5,774 bases of DNA from assembly GCA_013139935.1 (NCBI GenBank), contig WSZX01000267.1, positions 1-5,774 on the forward strand, written 5' to 3'. The stretch comes from Ardenticatenales bacterium. Lineage in GTDB: Bacteria; Chloroflexota; Anaerolineae; Promineifilales; UBA4811. Of the stretch, positions 1 through 4,486 are shown one piece after another (the first letter of the stretch is position 1; every line of letters begins with the position of its first letter). Both the position numbers and the translations under genes were made by a program. The notes beneath the pieces are model-generated. The model did no database searches and was not told the origin of the DNA. It saw only the letters and a list, made by a program, of their open reading frames with translations.

Positions 1-3000
1 GTGGACGATGGGCTGGGAAATCAGGTGCTGAGCACAGGGACAGACGAGGAAATCCTGGCGCTATTTGAGGATGTCGACGTCAACCAGGACCGCCTTTATA
101 TGCCGGCCACTCTGCGCCAGGAGCCGATTTGGGAACTCAAGGGCAAGCGCACGCTGGCCCAAGAGACACTGATCGAATTCTATCGGCGGATGCGTCCAGG
201 CGATCCGCCTACCCTGGACAACGCTCGTGACTTTTTGCAGAGCCAACTGTTCGACCGCCGCCGGTATGACCTGGAGGCCGTCGGTCGGCACAAACTGAAC
301 CAACGGCTGGGGCTGGAAGGCATAGTTCCAGAGCTACATCGCACGCTTAGCCAATACGACCTGGTCAAGCTGGTGGAGCGCATGATTCTGATCAATAACG
401 GACTGGAGGGCCCTGATGACATCGACCATCTGGGCAATCGCCGGGTCAAGACCGTGGGCGAACTGATCCAGAACAAACTGCGCGTTGGCCTGCGGCGCAT
501 GGAACGGGTCGTGCGTGAACGGATGTCAATTCGGGAACCGGAAGGACTTACCCCAGTTTCACTGATCAACATCCGCCCCGTGGTGGCAGCGATGCGGGAG
601 TTCTTTGGCAGTTCACAGTTGAGTCAGTTCATGGAGCAGACCAATCCACTGGGCGAGTTGACCCACAAGCGCACTCTGTCGGCTCTTGGGCCGGGCGGTT
701 TGCGCCGCGAGCGGGCTGGGTTTGAGGTCCGTGATGTGCATCACAGTCATTACGGCCGCATTTGTCCAATAGAGACACCTGAAGGCCCTAACATTGGGCT
801 CATCGGCCGATTGGCGAGCTATGCCAAGGTGAATCAATTCGGATTCATCGAGACACCGTATCGCCGTGTACTCAAGAGCCTGGAGCCAACAGACGAGGAT
901 CTGATCGGTCGCCGGATACGGAACCCGGTGATCGATCCAGACACCGGTGACGAGATTGCTGCGGTTGGGGACGAGCTCACCTCCGAGCAGTTCGAACAGA
1001 TTCGCACATTGAACATCGAGCAGGTTGATGTCTTTCCCTTTGCTACGGGAGAGACCCGGTACATGCCGGCTAATGAGGAAGACCTTTACTCTATTGCTCA
1101 GGCTAGTTCGTTGCTGGACGCCCGAAGCCAGTTCGTCAACGAGACTGTTTCCTGTCGTCGCAACCAGCAGTTCCGCTTTTCGCCGGCAACCACGATCGAT
1201 TACATGGACGTTGCACCACGCCAGGTGGTGGGGATAAGTGCATCGCTGATTCCCTTTCTGGAGCATGACGATGCCAACCGCGCCCTCATGGGGTCGAACA
1301 TGCAGCGCCAAGCAGTCCCTTTGCTTCAGCCAGACATTGCCATTGTCAGCACCGGGATGGAGGATCAGGCTGCACAGGACTCGGGTCAGGTGATTACTGC
1401 CACGGAGGCGGGCGAGGTTATCAGCGTCACAGGGACGCGACTGGTTGTGAACTCGAACGGGCGCGACTGTGTCTACCGGATGCGCAAGTTCGACCGATCC
1501 AACCAGAGCACCTGTATTGACCAGCGGCCGGTTGTGGTCAAGGGACAGCGGGTAGAGAGGGGTGACGTGCTGGTTGATAGTTCCTCCACTGTTCGCGGCG
1601 AGTTGGCCCTCGGGCAGGATGTATTGGTTGCCTTTCTGTCCTGGGAGGGCGGGAACTATGAGGACGCCATCCTGATCAGTGAACGCCTGGTGCGTGATGA
1701 CAAGTTCACCTCCATCCATATTGAGAAGCATGAGGTACAGGCGCGCGACACAAAGCTGGGTCCGGAGGAGATCACCTTTGACATTCCGAACGTTGGGGAG
1801 GAGGCGCTCAAGGATCTGGACGAGGATGGAATAGTACGCGTAGGGGCTGACGTTGGCCCCAGTGACATCTTGGTGGGCAAGATAACACCCAAGGGTGAGA
1901 AGGAGTTGAGCCCGGAGGAGAAGCTACTGCGCGCCATTTTTGGTGAAAAGGCGCGCGAAGTGAAGGATTCATCGCTTCGTCTGCCACACGGCGAAAAGGG
2001 AAAGGTCGTGGACGTCAGGGTGTTCACTCGCGAGGATCATCGCGACCTCCCGGCCGGCGTGGACAAGATGGTCCGGGTGAGCGTTGCTCAGAAACGCAAG
2101 CTCACAGAGGGCGACAAGATGGCCGGCCGGCATGGCAACAAGGGCGTCATATCCAAGATCGTTCCCATGGCGGACATGCCCTTCCTGGAGGACGGAACGC
2201 CGATTGACATCATCCTCAATCCGCTGGGTGTTCCGGGCCGGATGAACATTGGTCAGATACTGGAGACGCATCTTGGGTGGGCTGCTGGTCGATTGGGTTT
2301 CCGCGCTGTCTCGCCCGTATTTGACGGTGCCGATGAGTCAGAGATTCGAGCTGATCTGGCGCGAGCCTGGCTGATGGACCGCGCATGGGCGGATGTAGCT
2401 GAATGGGCATGGGGGTGGCTGAAGGAAAACGAGGTCGACCTCGAGTTGCTGGAAGATGATGCGGCGGCGCGGAGGATGTTTATCTCTGCCTGGTTGGGAG
2501 ATGCTCCCGGCTTTGATCGTGACTTGGCTGCCTCCGACGAGATATATCTGCGCCAGCAGGTGCTGATCGCTTGGCTGCGCGAGTCGGGTCATGATCCGGA
2601 GGAGCTCATCGCTCTGGATGCTCCGAGCCTCGCCAAGGGCGATTGGGTCGAGTTGGACCAAAAGGCATCTGTTGTCTGTTGGCGCGAGTGGCTGCGGTAT
2701 GTGCAGGGTTTGATTCAGCGCCACGTCGGGGGAGATACTCCAGAGTGGTTGCAGTACAATGTTGATGAGATTCCAGAGGTAGAATTGGAGCAGGTGGCGG
2801 ATCGGGTATCGGTTCAGAGCGGTAGGCCCGTTCCCACTCTGGGCAAGCAGGTGTTGTACGACGGCCGGACCGGGGAGGTGTACGATCAAGCGGTCACCGT
2901 GGGAATCATTCATATGATGAAGCTGGCGCACTTGGTGGAGGACAAGGTCCACGCACGTTCCACTGGCCCTTACTCTCTGGTGACGCAGCAGCCACTGGGT

Positions 3001-3348
3001 GGCAAGGCGCAGTTCGGCGGCCAGCGATTTGGCGAGATGGAGGTGTGGGCGCTGCAGGCGTACGGCGCAGCGTACACGCTACAAGAACTTCTGACCATCA
3101 AATCCGATGATGTGCAGGGGCGTGTCAAGGCCTACGAGTCCATTGTCAAAGGTGTGCCCGTCGAAGAACCGGGCATCCCTGCCTCCTTTCGCGTTCTGGT
3201 CAAAGAATTGCAGGCCCTGAGTCTGGTGGTTGAAGCGGTGACGGTTACGGGAGAAGTCGTTGGTTTCGGCAAGGATGATGTGAGAATGCGCAAGCCGCGG
3301 CTTGGCACGGGCCTGCTGGGTTTGGCGCAGCGGGAGCGTTTTATTTGA
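1..3348 (+). CDS. rpoB: DNA-directed RNA polymerase subunit beta, 3' part (5' end cut by window)
   Basis: This is the beta subunit of RNA polymerase, which forms one side of the active-centre cleft and the rifamycin pocket. The 1115 visible residues align by eye with bacterial RpoB from the beta lobe to the C-terminus; roughly the first 200-250 residues lie outside the window, so the GTG at base 1 is probably an internal valine codon. Visible landmarks are YRRMRPGDPPT (about residues 61-71), DDIDHLGNRR (about 139-148), the rifamycin region (203-238), CPIETPEGPNIGLI (255-268), the NYEDA acidic pair E554/D555 (E. coli E813/D814), the lysines K706 and K714 in GDKMAGRHGNKG (E. coli K1065/K1073), and HARSTGPYSLVTQQPLGGK (984-1002). 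The reading frame is intact and ends at TGA 3346-3348. Oddities are a large insertion at about 778-951, an extra module at about 303-345 and Thr at a usual rifamycin-contact Arg. rpoC does not follow. Family identity is certain. Confidence 0.98.
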   Translation: MDDGLGNQVLSTGTDEEILALFEDVDVNQDRLYMPATLRQEPIWELKGKRTLAQETLIEFYRRMRPGDPPTLDNARDFLQSQLFDRRRYDLEAVGRHKLNQRLGLEGIVPELHRTLSQYDLVKLVERMILINNGLEGPDDIDHLGNRRVKTVGELIQNKLRVGLRRMERVVRERMSIREPEGLTPVSLINIRPVVAAMREFFGSSQLSQFMEQTNPLGELTHKRTLSALGPGGLRRERAGFEVRDVHHSHYGRICPIETPEGPNIGLIGRLASYAKVNQFGFIETPYRRVLKSLEPTDEDLIGRRIRNPVIDPDTGDEIAAVGDELTSEQFEQIRTLNIEQVDVFPFATGETRYMPANEEDLYSIAQASSLLDARSQFVNETVSCRRNQQFRFSPATTIDYMDVAPRQVVGISASLIPFLEHDDANRALMGSNMQRQAVPLLQPDIAIVSTGMEDQAAQDSGQVITATEAGEVISVTGTRLVVNSNGRDCVYRMRKFDRSNQSTCIDQRPVVVKGQRVERGDVLVDSSSTVRGELALGQDVLVAFLSWEGGNYEDAILISERLVRDDKFTSIHIEKHEVQARDTKLGPEEITFDIPNVGEEALKDLDEDGIVRVGADVGPSDILVGKITPKGEKELSPEEKLLRAIFGEKAREVKDSSLRLPHGEKGKVVDVRVFTREDHRDLPAGVDKMVRVSVAQKRKLTEGDKMAGRHGNKGVISKIVPMADMPFLEDGTPIDIILNPLGVPGRMNIGQILETHLGWAAGRLGFRAVSPVFDGADESEIRADLARAWLMDRAWADVAEWAWGWLKENEVDLELLEDDAAARRMFISAWLGDAPGFDRDLAASDEIYLRQQVLIAWLRESGHDPEELIALDAPSLAKGDWVELDQKASVVCWREWLRYVQGLIQRHVGGDTPEWLQYNVDEIPEVELEQVADRVSVQSGRPVPTLGKQVLYDGRTGEVYDQAVTVGIIHMMKLAHLVEDKVHARSTGPYSLVTQQPLGGKAQFGGQRFGEMEVWALQAYGAAYTLQELLTIKSDDVQGRVKAYESIVKGVPVEEPGIPASFRVLVKELQALSLVVEAVTVTGEVVGFGKDDVRMRKPRLGTGLLGLAQRERFI
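2332..2853 (+). other. Trp-rich insertion inside RpoB (residues about 778-951)
   Basis: The conserved blocks SPVFDGA (771-777) and LYDGRTGE (952-959) are separated by about 20 residues in Bacillus and E. coli RpoB, but by 174 here, so about 150 residues are extra. The segment holds 11 tryptophans (790, 796, 802, 804, 806, 831, 858, 882, 894, 897, 916) against 4 in the other 941 visible residues. A Trp-Leu pair recurs at 790, 806, 831, 858, 897 and 916. The copies at 806, 831 and 858 lie 25 and 27 residues apart and share a WL-x-acidic-x...-D-x-acidic-x-L pattern, suggesting degenerate helical repeats. The frame is open and flanking motifs are intact, so it is part of the protein rather than a disrupting element. 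The site is not that of the E. coli beta insertions i4 or i9. It may be a lineage-wide insertion; its function is unknown to me. Confidence 0.85.
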
Positions 3349-3373
3349 CACTGATCTACCGGTGTGTTAGAAT
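3345..3373 (+). promoter_or_regulatory. Sigma-70/sigma-A type promoter for the rpsL-rpsG-fusA operon
   Basis: TTGACA at 3345-3350 matches the -35 consensus exactly. It is followed by a 17-base spacer and TAGAAT at 3368-3373 (5 of 6 to TATAAT), with a TG at 3365-3366 giving an extended -10. Transcription would begin near 3380. The -35 box contains the TGA stop codon of rpoB (3346-3348), so promoter and gene end share bases. The position directly upstream of rpsL suggests independent transcription of the str operon. This is sequence evidence only; no start site has been measured. Confidence 0.8.
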
Positions 3374-3393
3374 CGTGCGATGGCTTATTTGGT

Positions 3394-3417
3394 TTGATGC
3401 CCACCCGCGGGCATCAA
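3394..3417 (+). repeat. Inverted repeat / hairpin 1 in the rpsL leader
   Basis: TTGATGCCC (3394-3402) pairs perfectly with GGGCATCAA (3409-3417) across a 6-base loop. The following bases (TTGAATAGTTT) are not a proper T-tract, so it is not a typical intrinsic terminator, although it could protect the 3' end of rpoB transcripts or pause RNA polymerase. It starts about 14 bases after the predicted transcription start, so it would be the first structure in the str operon mRNA. Confidence 0.6.
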
Positions 3418-3440
3418 TTGAATAGTTTAACCAAAGAATC

Positions 3441-3472
3441 AGGAGGTCACCTGAACAGATGGGTGGCCTCCT
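3441..3472 (+). repeat. Inverted repeat / hairpin 2, masking an AGGAGG sequence
   Basis: AGGAGGTCACC (3441-3451) pairs with GGTGGCCTCCT (3462-3472) over 11 base pairs, including one G-U pair, with a 10-base loop. Only TTTC follows, so termination would be weak; an attenuator or translational switch is possible. The 5' arm is a full Shine-Dalgarno sequence. The 3' arm with its next bases (CCTCCTTTC, 3467-3475) equals the anti-Shine-Dalgarno tail of many bacterial 16S rRNAs. A competing 5-bp hairpin, TCAGG (3439-3443) with CCTGA (3450-3454), uses the same 5' arm. Confidence 0.6.
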
Positions 3473-3525
3473 TTCGACGCCAAGGAGTAATCGGGCGCAA
3501 CGGGAAGTATGAAGTAGTACCGTTC

Positions 3526-3530
3526 GGAGG
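3526..3530 (+). promoter_or_regulatory. Ribosome binding site of rpsL
   Basis: GGAGG lies 5 bases before the GTG at 3536. It decides the start: GTG is followed directly by the conserved S12 N-terminus (PTTNQLVRKGR), and no in-frame ATG gives a better fit. Confidence 0.85.
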
Positions 3531-3535
3531 ATAGT

Positions 3536-3955
3536 GTGCCAACAACGAATCAGCTGGTCCGCAAGGGTCGCAAGTCCAAGGCGAAAAAGTCGACGGCGCC
3601 AGCGTTGCTGTACACCTATAACTCGTACCGGCAGCGTCGTACGCGGCAACCCAAAGGGGCACCTCAGAAGCGAGGGGTCTGTACCCAGGTACGTACCCAG
3701 ACTCCAAAAAAGCCCAACTCTGCCCTGCGGAAGGTGGCCCGAGTTCGGCTGACCAATGGGATCGAGATCTCGGCATATATCCCGGGTGAGGGGCATGGGT
3801 TGCAGGAGCACTCTGTTGTTCTGGTGCGCGGGGGGCGGGTGAAGGATCTGCCAGGCGTCCGCTACCACATTGTGCGCGGCACTCTGGACTCGGAGGGAGT
3901 GGAAGGGCGGTCCAAGGGGCGGTCCAAGTACGGAACCAAGCGGCGCAGAAGGTAG
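3536..3955 (+). CDS. rpsL: 30S ribosomal protein S12
   Basis: S12 sits at the decoding centre of the small subunit and affects tRNA selection accuracy and streptomycin response. The 139-residue product begins MPTTNQLVRKGRK and carries PQKRGVC (43-49), TPKKPNSALRK (56-66), RVRLTNGIE (69-77), LQEHSVVLVRGGRVKDLPGVRYH (89-111) and a basic tail (RSKYGTKRRRR). K58 and K103 correspond to E. coli K42 and K87, the usual streptomycin-resistance positions, and both are wild type; D104 matches the methylthiolated D88. It is about 15 residues longer than E. coli S12 because of an insertion around residues 25-41, as in Bacillus. The usual GHNLQEH reads GHGLQEH (residue 88). Translation starts at GTG with GGAGG 5 bases upstream. 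It is the first gene after the predicted promoter, and rpsG follows after 24 bases. Confidence 0.98.
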   Translation: MPTTNQLVRKGRKSKAKKSTAPALLYTYNSYRQRRTRQPKGAPQKRGVCTQVRTQTPKKPNSALRKVARVRLTNGIEISAYIPGEGHGLQEHSVVLVRGGRVKDLPGVRYHIVRGTLDSEGVEGRSKGRSKYGTKRRRR

Positions 3956-3967
3956 GAAGCCCGGAGA

Positions 3968-3973
3968 GAGGAG
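3968..3973 (+). promoter_or_regulatory. Ribosome binding site of rpsG
   Basis: GAGGAG, within a longer purine run, ends 6 bases before the rpsG ATG at 3980. It fills much of the 24-base rpsL-rpsG gap, leaving little space for a separate operator there. Confidence 0.8.
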
Positions 3974-3979
3974 CAGAGA

Positions 3980-4450
3980 ATGGCGAGACGACGGCAAGCG
4001 CCCAAGCGTGTGATTGCGCCGGATGGTCGGTACGATAGTGTCAACCTGGCGATGTTTGTGAACCGGTTGATGAAGGCGGGAAAGAAAAGCGTCGCGTACC
4101 GGATCATGTATCAGGCAATGGACATAATCGAGGAGCGCGCAAACAAGCCTCCCCTTGAACTGTTCGAGCAGGCCTTGAGCAACGTGATGCCCCTGGTCGA
4201 GGTCAAACCTCGGCGGGTGGGTGGCGCCACCTATCAGGTGCCGGCTGAAGTCTCGCCAGAGAGGCGTACGTCGCTGACCATGCGTTGGCTGCTGACTGCT
4301 GCACGGGCCAGGCATGGGAAGACCATGGCGGAGAAACTAGCGAGCGAGTTGCTGGACGCGGCCAACAATCAGGGCGCGGCCATTAAAAGGCGGGAAGACA
4401 CGCATCGAATGGCGGAAGCCAACCGCGCGTTTGCCCATTACCGCTGGTAG
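3980..4450 (+). CDS. rpsG: 30S ribosomal protein S7
   Basis: S7 binds the 3' major domain of 16S rRNA, starts assembly of the 30S head and contacts E-site tRNA and mRNA. The 156-residue product has the usual length. It starts with the basic MARRRQAPKR and shows MKAGKKSVAYRIMY (31-44), the beta-hairpin region VEVKPRRVGGATYQVPAEV (73-91), RRTSLTMRWL (95-104), KTMAEKLASELLDAANNQG (114-132), KRREDTHRMAEANRAFAHYRW (136-156). The conserved end FAHYRW precedes TAG at 4448-4450. The ATG start is supported by a purine-rich ribosome binding site and by the family N-terminus. It lies between rpsL (24 bases upstream) and fusA (36 bases downstream), the classical str operon order. In E. coli, S7 represses this operon through a site between rpsL and rpsG; that gap is too short here for a similar element. 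Confidence 0.98.
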   Translation: MARRRQAPKRVIAPDGRYDSVNLAMFVNRLMKAGKKSVAYRIMYQAMDIIEERANKPPLELFEQALSNVMPLVEVKPRRVGGATYQVPAEVSPERRTSLTMRWLLTAARARHGKTMAEKLASELLDAANNQGAAIKRREDTHRMAEANRAFAHYRW

Positions 4451-4472
4451 TCCAAGACAGCGCTCGTTCGCC

Positions 4473-4478
4473 AGGAAG
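4473..4478 (+). promoter_or_regulatory. Weak ribosome binding site of fusA
   Basis: AGGAAG ends 8 bases before the ATG at 4487. It is a poorer match than those of rpsL and rpsG. Coupling to rpsG, which ends 36 bases upstream, may help translation, but that is inference. Confidence 0.5.
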
Positions 4479-4486
4479 AATCCCCA

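Larger units (their letters stand above)
3380..3535 (+). promoter_or_regulatory. Structured 5' leader of the rpsL mRNA (predicted)
   Basis: About 155 bases separate the predicted transcription start from the rpsL start codon. No convincing gene is present. The stretch contains two inverted repeats (3394-3417 and 3441-3472) and the rpsL ribosome binding site. Leaders of ribosomal protein operons often carry autoregulatory or attenuation structures, so a regulatory role is plausible, but I do not recognise a known riboswitch or ribosomal-protein leader family. Two tiny open frames (ATG 3380 to TGA 3397, and ATG 3459 to TGA 3512) are probably chance. Confidence 0.5.

Noticed and set aside
1..3. 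GTG at the first base as the true start of rpoB
   Set aside because: RpoB proteins have about 200-250 more residues before this point, and no upstream sequence is visible to show a ribosome binding site.
613..1731. Open frame of 372 codons on the minus strand inside rpoB
   Set aside because: It is antisense to highly conserved RpoB motifs, and the protein resembles no family I know; it is a codon-bias shadow.
2338..2952. Minus-strand open frame opposite the RpoB insertion, considered as a possible inserted gene
   Set aside because: It continues into conserved RpoB on the 3' side, has no visible family motif, and the + frame through the insertion is intact.
3394..3475. Hairpins 1 and 2 as rho-independent terminators of rpoB
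   Set aside because: Neither is followed by a real T-tract (TTGAATAG and TTTCG), and both lie downstream of the promoter, within the str operon leader.
3356..4315. Open frame of 319 codons on the minus strand over the leader, rpsL and rpsG
   Set aside because: It is antisense to two certain ribosomal protein genes and to the promoter and leader; the product is Pro/Arg/Leu-rich shadow sequence.
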